From the IMG/VR virus record IMGVR_UViG_3300033150_000717, positions 1 to 31,015 of that record: a stretch of DNA of 31,015 bases; one strand, 5' to 3'. Made by a program: the position numbers and the translations under genes. Shown here one piece after another: positions 12,819 through 20,870 of the stretch (position 1 is its first letter; every line of letters begins with the position of its first letter). Source of the stretch: a virus. The notes under the pieces were generated by a model. That model was not told the origin of the DNA, made no database searches, and worked only from the letters and a program-made list of their open reading frames with translations.

Positions 12819-13231
12819 TACATCTTATCCTCTTTTATCTGAAACGAATCAACATCTTTAAAGCCAACAATCTTATCATTTACGCCTGTCAACCAATTAG
12901 CCGGTTTGCCCATTGCCGCCCAGTCAGCATGTCTTTTTTCAAAATCTGCCACTCTTGCCGCTTCCTGTTCAGCTCGTAACTTTTCTGCTCGAATACGAGA
13001 CCTTATGGCTCCGCCCCGACGACCCGTAAAAGTCGTCATTATTTTATCCATCTCTGCAACAGTTTTATTATTCAAATCCTCTGTCTGGATAATACGTTGC
13101 CGAAAGACAACATCTTTTCGAGCACGAAGTTCATTCTCATCTTTTGGCGGTGGAGCTTCTTTTTGAAAATAATTTTCAAGCTCCTGCCATGTCATTGCTT
13201 CTTGTTCTTTTGTCAAAGATAAACTCGTCAT
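12818..13231 (-). CDS. Predicted coiled-coil tail-region protein
   Basis: A 137-residue protein of unknown function. It is rich in charged residues with a predicted long helix (NKTVAEMDKIMTTFTGRRGGAIRSRIRAEKLRAEQEAARVADFEKRHADW). The C-terminus is short and polar. It sits between the membrane/coiled-coil gene and the beta-helix gene, so it could be a chaperone or attachment protein for a fibre; this is only positional inference. The ribosome site is AGAGGT. Confidence 0.6.
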   Translation of the reverse strand: MTSLSLTKEQEAMTWQELENYFQKEAPPPKDENELRARKDVVFRQRIIQTEDLNNKTVAEMDKIMTTFTGRRGGAIRSRIRAEKLRAEQEAARVADFEKRHADWAAMGKPANWLTGVNDKIVGFKDVDSFQIKEDKM

Positions 13232-13236
13232 TTGAT

Positions 13237-13533
13237 TTACCTCTTTGTTTTCTGTAAAAGAATCTTGATGTCGCTCCGGATAATATCTATATCCTTTTTC
13301 ATATCGCCAACATCAGTCGTCAGACTGCTTATCTTTGTATCTAATATCTTTACATTCTTTTCCATAATAGCAATATCTGCCTTTTTGTTAACCTCTCTTG
13401 TTAAAGCATTAATAGACTCAAGTTGTTTTCCATATGCTATTGCTGCTACAATAACAGTTATCATCAAAGTCAATATCCATTTTGTATCTCCATTGAAAAC
13501 AACTGATAATTTGTTTTTTGCTTCTCTAATCAT
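13237..13533 (-). CDS. Small membrane protein with coiled coil
   Basis: A 98-residue protein with one predicted membrane segment (WILTLMITVIVAAIAYGK, about residues 19-36) followed by a coiled coil of about 55 residues (heptad-like leucines and isoleucines in AIMEKNVKILDTKISSLTTDVGDMKKDIDIIRSDIKILL). Topology is like that of small holin-associated or inner-spanin-type proteins at the end of late operons. No endolysin gene is visible next to it, so a lysis role is only possible. Confidence 0.6.
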   Translation of the reverse strand: MIREAKNKLSVVFNGDTKWILTLMITVIVAAIAYGKQLESINALTREVNKKADIAIMEKNVKILDTKISSLTTDVGDMKKDIDIIRSDIKILLQKTKR

Positions 13534-13546
13534 GTTGTAACTCCTA

Positions 13547-13951
13547 TTATAAATCTATTGTTAAAATATCATCACTATAATTAGCAGCACCAGTGCCCCA
13601 TGCGCCAGGTTTTTTAGGTCTTGGCGTCTGATAAGTTTCCGTTACTGAACCGTTGTCTCCCTGATTACCTGCAGTGTCAAAACATACAACAGCAAACTTA
13701 TATAACCCGGGCGACGATACAAAGGCATTAACACTTATGTCTATCGTCCATCCCGCCCCCCATTCTCCAAGCCCCCAGCCTTCATAACCCCATCCATAAC
13801 GAGTTAACTGCGGTTCATATAGATAATACTTCCGGTTATCGTGCGGATTATCCCAATCCATCGTTCCGGTCGCATCATCACTAAACACCTGCATATGATC
13901 ATATGTAGGCACAGTTACAGTTAATGTCAAACTTTCCGGTATATAATCCAT
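13547..13951 (-). CDS. Tail-region structural protein, unknown
   Basis: A 134-residue protein, beta-rich in appearance. It has an unusual Gly/Trp-rich stretch, YGWGYEGWGLGEWGAGW, in the middle, and a segment SPGLYKFAVVCFDTAGNQGD that looks Ig/FN3-like. It is probably a minor tail or fibre component by position. It has no family I recognise. Confidence 0.6.
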   Translation of the reverse strand: MDYIPESLTLTVTVPTYDHMQVFSDDATGTMDWDNPHDNRKYYLYEPQLTRYGWGYEGWGLGEWGAGWTIDISVNAFVSSPGLYKFAVVCFDTAGNQGDNGSVTETYQTPRPKKPGAWGTGAANYSDDILTIDL

Positions 13952-13954
13952 ATC

Positions 13955-14362
13955 TTATGCGTCAAATAAATAACCAAATACATCTGCCGTGCAAGTGCAG
14001 GCCGAGCCGGCTGCCGTTGTTATCTCTATCCCTAAAGCCTCTCCGGCATCCATAAGCAGACTGGCTACAGGTGTAGCCGAAGGGACTGGCATCAATATAA
14101 CACATTCATCAGCATAGCCGGCTGTTATATTACTCAACGTCTGGTCGCCTAAAAACTCATCACAAGAACCACCTGTTAATCCTATAGTTACAACTGAATT
14201 GCCGGCATCTGCTGAAAAGGTATGCAGAACAACCATTACAGGTATGCAGTGCTTGCCGACAGGACATTCAAAAAGCTGCGTTTCCGTGTCTGCAGACGCA
14301 TTCAAATTGACGCCCGATGTGCTTTCCAGCAAAAATATAGTTTTTTCACTTGCCAAACTCAT
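13955..14362 (-). CDS. Beta-rich structural protein, unknown
   Basis: A 135-residue protein, low in charge and rich in Ala, Thr, Gly and Ser. It starts MSLASEKTIFLLESTSGVNLNASADTETQLFECPVG and ends with a CTCTADVFGYLFDA strand. It looks like a small jelly-roll or Ig-type virion protein, similar in style to the one at 24602-25111. Probable tail or fibre component by position; not recognised. Confidence 0.6.
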   Translation of the reverse strand: MSLASEKTIFLLESTSGVNLNASADTETQLFECPVGKHCIPVMVVLHTFSADAGNSVVTIGLTGGSCDEFLGDQTLSNITAGYADECVILMPVPSATPVASLLMDAGEALGIEITTAAGSACTCTADVFGYLFDA

Positions 14363-14373
14363 TAAATAATCTC

Positions 14374-14592
14374 CTAAATACTATCCATTAAAACATTACC
14401 ATCCTGGTCAACTAATATATCAGTCCCATCCGTCAAAATTGCATCCATACCACTTGTTATCAACTGATAAATACACTCTATGAACTCATAAGCGTAACTA
14501 TTACTTGGCGCATGCGAATCTATCGTCGGTGTGGTTACGCCAATAGAAGTTAAAAAATTACTCATATATTCTGTCGATGCTGCTGTTGCCAT
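14374..14592 (-). CDS. Small structural-region protein, unknown
   Basis: A 72-residue acidic protein. The N-terminal 50 residues appear helical. The end repeats a short aspartate/glycine strand motif (LTDGTDILVDQDGNVLMDSI). It lies between the beta-propeller gene and other small virion genes. No family recognised. A stable stem-loop lies upstream (14628-14676). Confidence 0.55.
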   Translation of the reverse strand: MATAASTEYMSNFLTSIGVTTPTIDSHAPSNSYAYEFIECIYQLITSGMDAILTDGTDILVDQDGNVLMDSI

Positions 14593-14627
14593 TAATATCT
14601 ATCTCCATCTTTTTATTATCTTTAACT

Positions 14628-14676
14628 GGTAGCCCTTATCCGCCACTTCCCGTCTGGCCAGTGGCGGCAGGCTACC
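14628..14676 (-). other. Two-tier stem-loop in the late intergenic gap
   Basis: Outer stem: 14628-14634 with 14670-14676 (7 bp). Inner stem: 14640-14647 with 14660-14667 (8 bp). The short bulges between them are 5 and 2 nt. No U-run follows on the minus strand, so it is unlikely to terminate. It lies in the largest gap of the tail operon, between the propeller gene and the 72-aa gene, and may stabilise or process the mRNA. Confidence 0.75.
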
Positions 14677-14701
14677 ATTTTCCAATTGGACTTATACATT
14701 T

Positions 14702-15832
14702 TTATCTATAACCAATCTTCCTAACACTACCCCCAGAACCGATAGTATAGCCACCTATGTAAATATCACCTTTGGTGTCAACTTCGATACATGTTGCATG
14801 AGAACTAAAAGCACCATAAGTATCAATTATTTCCCCTGACGAGTTGAGTATTGTAAGGTCTGTGTCTTCATTGTAACCATATTGTGCAATATATATTTTA
14901 CCATCATTCCCGACCGCAACATCTCTGGCGCTCTTAAGAGAATCAGCAGTCATAAGCAATGTTCCTGATGAATTATATTTCCAAAGCGTTGCATATTGTC
15001 CACCGCCCAAATCTAATCTATCGCCTACTACATATACATTGCCAGAATCATCTACAGCAACTCCGTAAGCAGAACTGCCTGTGTCTTTACTCCAGATTAA
15101 GGTTCCCCCCGAAGTAAACTTATAAATTGTATCATATCCTGTTTGTTTTGATGTAGCAAGATATATGTTGTTAGAGCCATCAATTGCAATCTTTCTTCCA
15201 GCTACATTCTCACCTAAATTTTTTCTCCATATTCTATTTCCGTCAGAATCACATTTGTAAAGTGTATATCCTCTGCCATATATATCACGATTGCCAGAAA
15301 TATATAAATAATCAGAACTATCTATCTCAATATCCCTATCAAGGCCCTCCCCAGGCTTTGTCCATTGTTCTGTTCCTGACGAATTTATTTTTATAAGATT
15401 GGTCGGAACATAACCGCTGGCAACACATCCATAAACATTACCTGAACTATCAACAGCAACCCCACTACATTCAGCCGAATTATATTCCCATACATCTTCG
15501 CCATCTGAATCTAACTTGCCTATCGAATAATTAGATGTTCCTTTTCCATAATAACAATTACCCGAACCATCAAAAGCATCCAATTCAATGTCGTTACAAT
15601 AATAAGCCGTTTTGCTCCATATTGCTGTAAGAATGGGAATATGAACCTCTAATTTATTTGCGTCATCATCCCACATTGCTTGATAATCTGTTCCTGAATA
15701 ATTTATCTCAAGTTTATTATTATCATCATCCCATTTTGCAGGGCCAATTTCTGTATCGCCACTATCATTATTAAGGTAAGCAGTCAGTGTATTGTCATCG
15801 TCATTCCATTTTAATATATTATTAGTTGACAT
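14702..15832 (-). CDS. Beta-propeller tail-tip or fibre protein
   Basis: A 376-residue protein from the ATG at 15830-15832, which overlaps the upstream stop as TAATG. The N-terminal 65 residues carry three related units (LKWNDDDNTLTAYL, AKWDDDNNKLEINY, AMWDDDANKLEVHI). The rest is about seven repeats of the form G-V/I-A-V/I-D-S-G-N-V/I-Y followed by a W-S-K-type strand, as in NHL/SBBP-type beta-propellers. Propellers of this kind bind proteins or sugars; a host-contact role is inferred from the tail position. Confidence 0.75.
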   Translation of the reverse strand: MSTNNILKWNDDDNTLTAYLNNDSGDTEIGPAKWDDDNNKLEINYSGTDYQAMWDDDANKLEVHIPILTAIWSKTAYYCNDIELDAFDGSGNCYYGKGTSNYSIGKLDSDGEDVWEYNSAECSGVAVDSSGNVYGCVASGYVPTNLIKINSSGTEQWTKPGEGLDRDIEIDSSDYLYISGNRDIYGRGYTLYKCDSDGNRIWRKNLGENVAGRKIAIDGSNNIYLATSKQTGYDTIYKFTSGGTLIWSKDTGSSAYGVAVDDSGNVYVVGDRLDLGGGQYATLWKYNSSGTLLMTADSLKSARDVAVGNDGKIYIAQYGYNEDTDLTILNSSGEIIDTYGAFSSHATCIEVDTKGDIYIGGYTIGSGGSVRKIGYR

Positions 15833-16344
15833 TACCACTCTCCAAACCAACGATAGATAAACCTGCCGCCAAACGAAGCACCTGTGTCAGAGACGGCGTT
15901 TGCACTCGTCCCCATCTTCAAACACGGTATCCCGATATATCGCTCATTGCCTTCATCGTCTGTTTTTTTCCAGCATAATATCCTGTCTCCATCCCTTAAT
16001 TCGTGAACATCAAGACCAATTTCGGCAATGTTCATTACTACAACACTATCGCCTTCAGACTCTAATGCATCTGTGTCGGTATTCCAGTTGTCAGCATCTA
16101 TAGTTTGTAAATAACAATTATAATATCCGCCACCTTCTGCGTTTGAATCCACCTCGGCTATATACACCTTATAAGCGATCGATAAATCTCTAATGCTCAA
16201 TGTTGTGCCGTTAGGCCCGACAGAGCAATACGTGCCCGGGCCTCTAAAGCTAATCCGGCTACGCAAAATAGCGGCACGCAGAGCGTTAAAATCCTCCCAT
16301 GTTACCTTTTGACCTTTACGTTTTGCCGGTGGTAAATTAATCAT
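15832..16344 (-). CDS. Tail-tip/fibre-region protein, unknown
   Basis: A 170-residue protein. It begins MINLPPAKRKGQKVTWEDFNALRAAILRSRISFRGPGTYCSVGPNGTTLSI, a style common in phage proteins that attach fibres. The middle has an OB-like strand-rich segment (KVYIAEVDSNAEGGGYYNCYLQTIDADNW), and later DGDRILCWKK. Its start overlaps the upstream gene by 8 bp. No named family. Confidence 0.6.
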   Translation of the reverse strand: MINLPPAKRKGQKVTWEDFNALRAAILRSRISFRGPGTYCSVGPNGTTLSIRDLSIAYKVYIAEVDSNAEGGGYYNCYLQTIDADNWNTDTDALESEGDSVVVMNIAEIGLDVHELRDGDRILCWKKTDDEGNERYIGIPCLKMGTSANAVSDTGASFGGRFIYRWFGEW

Positions 16345-17155
16345 TGTAAAATCCCATATTCGGGTCGTCCTCTATATAATCCATACCAGATAATAAATCA
16401 TAAAACTCCATCGATTCGTAAATCTCAAAACTACCTGTTAAATCAGGGTCAAGATTATAAGGATTATTCCATCCTAAATGATTATATAAAAAATGCAGCT
16501 CATATTTATAATTTTCAGAATTAGTCGGTGTCCGCCGACAACCCATAAATAATAACTTGCCTGCATCGTGAAAAGCTATAGCATCTGATTCTTTAGTCTT
16601 TACCTTCATTATTCTTGTCTGGACTTGACTAATAAAATCAGTGCTGTTTATTTTACCGGCCGCTTCCATAAATCGGCCTATAAGCGACGCTGAACCGTAA
16701 ACTGTGCAAGTATAAACCATTCGAGGCGTATGTTTTGTTAATATAGGACGGTTATCATCAGTATTATCCTCTGAAGCAGCTTTCCACATTTCTGCCCAAG
16801 ACACTGGTTTGCCAGTTACCGAATCTATCCAGGATTCTATTACAGTCTCTTCTGTAGTTATCTCAAGTGAATCTTCCCACGATGCTATCTGGTTAGGTCT
16901 GCCTCGCCTATATTCACCACATTCTGTAGACCAGGTCGCTGTAATTATAGCGTGAGTATTACCTGCCAATTGTCTAATCTCCACGTCCGAACATCTTATG
17001 TCCGGTCGTGCAGGAGACCAATAATCACCTATTAACGGCAGGCCGCTGGCCCTCGGGTCAAGCGTTTCGGCCCGAGTTGCCGTATATTTAGTCGTGAACT
17101 GGTAACCATACATGGTTAACCGTTCATCTCTACTATCATAATTTTCAGTTGGCAT
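16337..17155 (-). CDS. Tail protein downstream of the tape measure, unknown
   Basis: A 272-residue protein immediately after the tape measure gene, overlapping it by 1 bp. The position corresponds to distal tail or baseplate proteins in siphophages. The sequence appears beta-rich (HAIITATWSTECGEYR.., TPRMVYTCTVYGSASLIGRF) and ends with an acidic aromatic region. I recognise no specific family, and the distal-tail assignment is positional. Confidence 0.6.
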   Translation of the reverse strand: MPTENYDSRDERLTMYGYQFTTKYTATRAETLDPRASGLPLIGDYWSPARPDIRCSDVEIRQLAGNTHAIITATWSTECGEYRRGRPNQIASWEDSLEITTEETVIESWIDSVTGKPVSWAEMWKAASEDNTDDNRPILTKHTPRMVYTCTVYGSASLIGRFMEAAGKINSTDFISQVQTRIMKVKTKESDAIAFHDAGKLLFMGCRRTPTNSENYKYELHFLYNHLGWNNPYNLDPDLTGSFEIYESMEFYDLLSGMDYIEDDPNMGFYND

Positions 17156-18603
17156 TATTCTAATCCTACCGAACCTACAGGTCTATTAACTATCTGTTCA
17201 AGCAAACTTATCATTTTTTGTTCGTTTTTATCACTTCGTTTCAATGCGTCATCCATACTTTTGAAAAAATACTCTTGAGGAGAAGGCAAAGGTTTTATCG
17301 ATGGCCCTTGTGGCTTTTGTGCAGCAGCATATAATGATGCTATTTTCTCACGAGCAGTAGCAAATATATCTATAACAGTTGGCATAACAGGGCGATTTAA
17401 GTTTATTTTCCTTTGAACCTTTTCGGCTTTTTTCCGCCAATCCTCAAGTTTTTTCTGTTCTGGCGATGGTACATACCCAGATGTAGGCATTGGAGGGAAA
17501 GTTAAAAACTGCGGATGTTCTCCAAAAAACTTTAGGATTTTAAATAATTTCGGAAACTCCTCTTTAACTCCTTTTTTTATTCCTTCAACAAGAGCTTTTC
17601 CAATTTCAAGACCCGGGCCTTTCGCCATTACAACCAATGACTCAAACATAGCTTTGGCTAATATCAATACTGATTGAAAGGCTAATTCAAATCCTTTACT
17701 GAAATCCTTTCGCATATATTGTATCATAGTTTTTAAGCCACCAAGCATTTCACCGGTCTTGTCATAAAATACTTTTGCCCAATCCTTGATTTCTTCTTTG
17801 TTTTCAGTTAGCCATTTTTTCATCGCCTTGGCAGCTTTGTTGACGCTTGGCAGCAACATCTCGCCTATCTCAATCCCAAGCTCTGTCAAGGTTGCCTTTA
17901 ATGACCTCAAGACGTTTGTCAAGCTATTAGATGTCCGCCTTAAATCACCCTGCGCTAGCTTTGTAGAATCCATCAAAACACCATACCGGGCAAGTATCTT
18001 TTGAACCTCCGTTAACTGCTCTCCTTCTTCAACTAACCCGTTGTTCAGTGCCCACGTTTTAGCCGTTGTCTCATTTATAATAATGCCCAGTCGCTTTAAC
18101 GGTTCTGTCTCGCCTGTTATGCCTGCCTGTATTTTTTCAAATGCTTCTTCGTGGCGAAGGTTGTAAAAACTTGCCATATCATAAGCGAGTTTTGTCATTT
18201 TTTTCGACATATCAACAGCTTTTTCTTCTGTTAGCCCCATCGATTTGAGCATTACATTGAAAGTGGCAACGTTTTCCCGTATAGAATAAGCGTTAAGCCC
18301 CAAAGCCTTCGCCAGCTCTTTTGACCATTTACGCGTTTCCTTTGCCATGTTTCCCACGGAAACCTGAAATAAATTCTCAGACTCTTCTGCGTCCATCGCC
18401 AGCTTCACAATCGCTGCCGACAACCCGGTTACGCCGATAGCGGACGCAACCAATGCCCCTTTCATTCTCTGGCCAATGCGAATCACAGATCGGTTTATTA
18501 CCTTCATGCTTTGCAAAGTGATGGCATATGCCTTTTTAAAGCTCGCTCGCAAAGGTTGTAAATTACCTTTGATGTCAACAAACGCTTCACCTAATTTTGC
18601 CAT
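17155..18603 (-). CDS. Tape measure protein
   Basis: A 482-residue protein, mainly helical. The N-terminal half includes a hydrophobic segment (MKGALVASAIGVTGLSAAIVKLAMDAEESENLF) and a TP901-type tape-measure core (MSKKMTKLAYDMASFYNLRHEEAFEKIQAGITGETEPLKRLGIIINETT). Such proteins set tail length and enter the tail lumen. At roughly 1.5 angstrom per residue it predicts a short siphovirus tail of about 70 nm. It follows the tail assembly chaperones, which is the standard order. Confidence 0.9.
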   Translation of the reverse strand: MAKLGEAFVDIKGNLQPLRASFKKAYAITLQSMKVINRSVIRIGQRMKGALVASAIGVTGLSAAIVKLAMDAEESENLFQVSVGNMAKETRKWSKELAKALGLNAYSIRENVATFNVMLKSMGLTEEKAVDMSKKMTKLAYDMASFYNLRHEEAFEKIQAGITGETEPLKRLGIIINETTAKTWALNNGLVEEGEQLTEVQKILARYGVLMDSTKLAQGDLRRTSNSLTNVLRSLKATLTELGIEIGEMLLPSVNKAAKAMKKWLTENKEEIKDWAKVFYDKTGEMLGGLKTMIQYMRKDFSKGFELAFQSVLILAKAMFESLVVMAKGPGLEIGKALVEGIKKGVKEEFPKLFKILKFFGEHPQFLTFPPMPTSGYVPSPEQKKLEDWRKKAEKVQRKINLNRPVMPTVIDIFATAREKIASLYAAAQKPQGPSIKPLPSPQEYFFKSMDDALKRSDKNEQKMISLLEQIVNRPVGSVGLE

Positions 18604-18831
18604 TTATTTTACCTTTCTGGGCAACATCATCCTTGCCGCCATAATACCAGCAGAACCTTCAAGCAACTCTTCTTTTAATGAATTTTCCGCTCCAAAATTA
18701 CTTATCTCTCTACATAACATATTAAATTGATAAATAGTTAAATTTCGAATCTTATCCAGTGTATAACCCGGATAAAATCGACATATCATGCAGACAGCCG
18801 TTGACCAATTCAGGCTATCTGCATTTATGCT
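18604..18831 (-). CDS. Tail assembly chaperone, -1 frameshift extension (GT-like)
   Basis: This reading frame is open without a stop from the slippery site at 18831 to 18604. After the shift it adds SINADSLNWSTAVC and then MICRFYPGYTLDKIRNLTIYQFNMLCREI.., 75 residues in all. The upstream protein (140 residues to the shift) plus this extension gives a 215-residue fusion, the G-GT arrangement of lambda-type phages. An independent start at 18789 (ATG) would give only 61 residues. In this family the fusion product links tape measure and tail tube protein. Confidence 0.85.
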   Translation of the reverse strand, partial: SINADSLNWSTAVCMICRFYPGYTLDKIRNLTIYQFNMLCREISNFGAENSLKEELLEGSAGIMAARMMLPRKVK

Positions 18832-18837
18832 TTTTTT
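18788..18837 (-). promoter_or_regulatory. Programmed -1 frameshift signal
   Basis: The slippery heptamer A AAA AAA (18831-18837, zero frame CAA AAA AAA GCA) is followed after 6 nt by a 12-bp stem, 18813-18824 with 18788-18799 (one G-U pair), with a 13-nt loop. The zero-frame stop TAA (18825-18827) lies in the spacer. Spacing and stem strength are those expected of a -1 frameshift stimulator. Confidence 0.9.
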
Positions 18838-19250
18838 TGATTGTCTGTTTTTGTTTTGTCAGTATTAACCGGATTGCTTAAAATGTTAGTTATTTCAACT
18901 ATATTATCTGTTGTTAAAAGCTCTCGTGCTTTATCTAATGTTATATCAGGTCTTGTCTTATTCAAAGAACGCCATAATAGAAAAAATACATATTCAATTG
19001 ACTCACACGCCTTTTCTGTCTCTTCATCAGAAATAGTTTGATTTAAAACTGCAGATAATGCAGGCTGCGGTATATTATCCCCATAAACCTTTTTTAATGC
19101 AATTAGACTTCTATCTATTTTTTTCTGCAAAATAAATGCCTGAAAATCCGCCCAATCGCCAAGCGTTAGAGGTGATATAACATATCTTTCGTTATTTATA
19201 ATAATTTCTCTTTTGCCCGCTAAAACATCAGATAATATCTCCGGATTCAT
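18825..19250 (-). CDS. Tail assembly chaperone (G-like)
   Basis: A 141-residue protein: MNPEILSDVLAGKREIIINNERYVISPLTLGDWADFQAFILQKKID.., helical, located just upstream of the frameshift extension and the tape measure gene. This is the position of gpG in lambda and its counterparts. It is expected to chaperone the tape measure during tail assembly. The end of the gene (CAA AAA AAA GCA TAA) is the slippery site. Confidence 0.85.
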   Translation of the reverse strand: MNPEILSDVLAGKREIIINNERYVISPLTLGDWADFQAFILQKKIDRSLIALKKVYGDNIPQPALSAVLNQTISDEETEKACESIEYVFFLLWRSLNKTRPDITLDKARELLTTDNIVEITNILSNPVNTDKTKTDNQKKA

Positions 19251-19273
19251 TTTATTTTTCTCCTTTCAATATA

Positions 19274-19648
19274 TTATGCCCATTCTAATTCACCTACCCC
19301 CTGAAATTCATATGTTATCGTGCACATACCATCAGAAGGATTATTTACCGTGGCACTTGTGCAAATTGCATCTCCAGTAAGTGCATGTGTTGCATCTTGA
19401 TTCAAAACTAAAGATGCTGCCGCTGTCCCCGGTTCCAAATGATATGTTGAACCAGCCTTCTGGTAACATTCAACAGTTGCCGTCCAATCCATTATCCCCA
19501 TTACTTTCGACCGCCAAGCAACACCGCTACCCATAGCTGTCGCATCTTCTATGTCTCGTGTTACATTACACGTCCAATTAATTACGTGTAAAATCTCTGT
19601 CCCTGATGTTACTTTACCTGATTTACCTGTAAATAATGATAATGCCAT
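19274..19648 (-). CDS. Tail tube-like protein, paralogue 3
   Basis: A 124-residue protein related to the two genes just upstream. Shared features: a GKxGxVT N-terminal strand, a WT/WS strand (INWTCNVTRDIEDAT), the motif MDWTATVECY and a C-terminal strand pair (MCTITYEFQGVGELEW). This is the pattern of tail-tube proteins of the phage tube/Hcp fold. Which of the three paralogues builds most of the tube cannot be decided from sequence. Confidence 0.75.
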   Translation of the reverse strand: MALSLFTGKSGKVTSGTEILHVINWTCNVTRDIEDATAMGSGVAWRSKVMGIMDWTATVECYQKAGSTYHLEPGTAAASLVLNQDATHALTGDAICTSATVNNPSDGMCTITYEFQGVGELEWA

Positions 19649-19663
19649 AACACCTCTCCTATA

Positions 19664-20071
19664 TTATGATTCTGCCGATTCCGATAATGCGCCATCGCCA
19701 TCGAACACAATCGATAATGTTACCATATCATCAACCGGCACACCCATAGTAATCTCTTTAGCATATGCCTTGCCCGTGAATTTGTAACTGCCATTAGATA
19801 AAACTAAATCCACCGACGAACCAGAATCGCCATAAGATGCCATTTCTGTTAATGCAGCAGTATTGCCAATCGTTGGGCCCGTAGTGTCATCTACAAGCAC
19901 GTCTACTGTAGCCGTCCAGTCTTTTAAGCCGAGAATACGGCTTTTATACGTTCCGCCCATAACTGTGTTTTCAACAGGTTCAGCGGTTATATCTAAAGTC
20001 CAGTTTACAACATTCGCTTGACTACTACCATTATATGTTACCGTTCCATTCTTTCCGTGAACTGTTGACAT
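19664..20071 (-). CDS. Tail tube-like protein, paralogue 2
   Basis: A 135-residue protein from the ATG at 20069-20071 with Shine-Dalgarno AAGGAG; the frame extends to 20101 but that overlaps the previous gene. It carries the same signature as its neighbours: GKNGTVTYNGSSQANVVNWTLDITAEPVENT, then LKDWTATVDVLVDD, and a C-terminal MVTLSIVFDGDGAL strand. Best read as a tail tube or tube-associated protein. Confidence 0.75.
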   Translation of the reverse strand: MSTVHGKNGTVTYNGSSQANVVNWTLDITAEPVENTVMGGTYKSRILGLKDWTATVDVLVDDTTGPTIGNTAALTEMASYGDSGSSVDLVLSNGSYKFTGKAYAKEITMGVPVDDMVTLSIVFDGDGALSESAES

Positions 20072-20084
20072 CTGATTCTCCTTA

Positions 20085-20465
20085 TTAACTATCACCTGCA
20101 CTTAAAAATGTAAACGTCATCTTTTCTATATCGTCCTTATCTGTTACTATATTAGCCGACGAACAAAATGCGTTAGATAACGTATGTGAAGTGCCATTGC
20201 CATCAGTTAAAACTAAAGCCGCTTCAGTGCCTATCTTATCGAGCAGTGAACTTGTCCCTATCTTGTGGCCCCCACTATCAGCATGACATTCAACCGTAGC
20301 TGTCCAATCTTTATAACCAGGCGTATATTCTTTCCACGTATCTGCAAGGTTTGTAGTTTCAACTGTATCTGCAGTATAAGTAAGCGACCAACTTGTAACC
20401 ATCGCCTGCGATTCCGCATTAAATGTTACTGTTCCGCCCTGTCCATAAAACTTCTCGTTTGCCAT
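20085..20465 (-). CDS. Tail tube-like protein, paralogue 1
   Basis: A 126-residue protein: GQGGTVTFNAESQAMVTSWSLTYTADTVETTNLADTWKEYTPGYKDWTATVECHADSGG.., ending IEKMTFTFLSAGDS. It shares the DWTATVE motif and strand order with the next two genes. It follows the tail terminator gene, the usual place for the major tail protein, so this is the first candidate for the main tube subunit. Confidence 0.78.
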   Translation of the reverse strand: MANEKFYGQGGTVTFNAESQAMVTSWSLTYTADTVETTNLADTWKEYTPGYKDWTATVECHADSGGHKIGTSSLLDKIGTEAALVLTDGNGTSHTLSNAFCSSANIVTDKDDIEKMTFTFLSAGDS

Positions 20466-20474
20466 AACAAACTC

Positions 20475-20870
20475 CTATTCTCTTATGACCTGATAATCAA
20501 TCGTTACCTGCCATACATCCTCAAACACCAACGGCCCCGTTTCGTTAATTCGCTGCACCACTATAGCCGTATCATTATCATAAGTTAAAGTTGTATCATC
20601 AAAAGCATTACATAATTTATCATAAATTGTCATCACTTCCGAAAATACATCACTAAAAATACTAAACTGCACCGTTGCTTCTTTCAGCACGCTTGTGCTT
20701 GTATAACTTATAGAACCAACTATATGATTCAGTGTCATATAAGGATATTCTTGCTGCTCTTTTGCCTTTACAAGATATAGACCACCTGTATTAGCAGCAC
20801 GCAGAGCCGCAAATACACCTGAATCATTTAGATTATATTTAGCATATATAGCATCAAGTAAATCTTTCAA
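20475..20870 (-). CDS. Tail terminator-like protein
   Basis: A 131-residue protein with a helical start (MKDLLDAIYAKYNLNDSGVFAALRAANTGGLYLVKAKEQQEYPYMTLNHI) and a strand-rich remainder (ATVQFSIFSDVFSEVMTIYDKL.., VWQVTIDYQVIRE). This layout fits the small tail-completion/terminator proteins (DUF3168-like) that cap the tube. Its place between the gp10-like gene and the tube genes is standard. The start overlaps the upstream stop as ATGA. Confidence 0.75.
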   Translation of the reverse strand: MKDLLDAIYAKYNLNDSGVFAALRAANTGGLYLVKAKEQQEYPYMTLNHIVGSISYTSTSVLKEATVQFSIFSDVFSEVMTIYDKLCNAFDDTTLTYDNDTAIVVQRINETGPLVFEDVWQVTIDYQVIRE

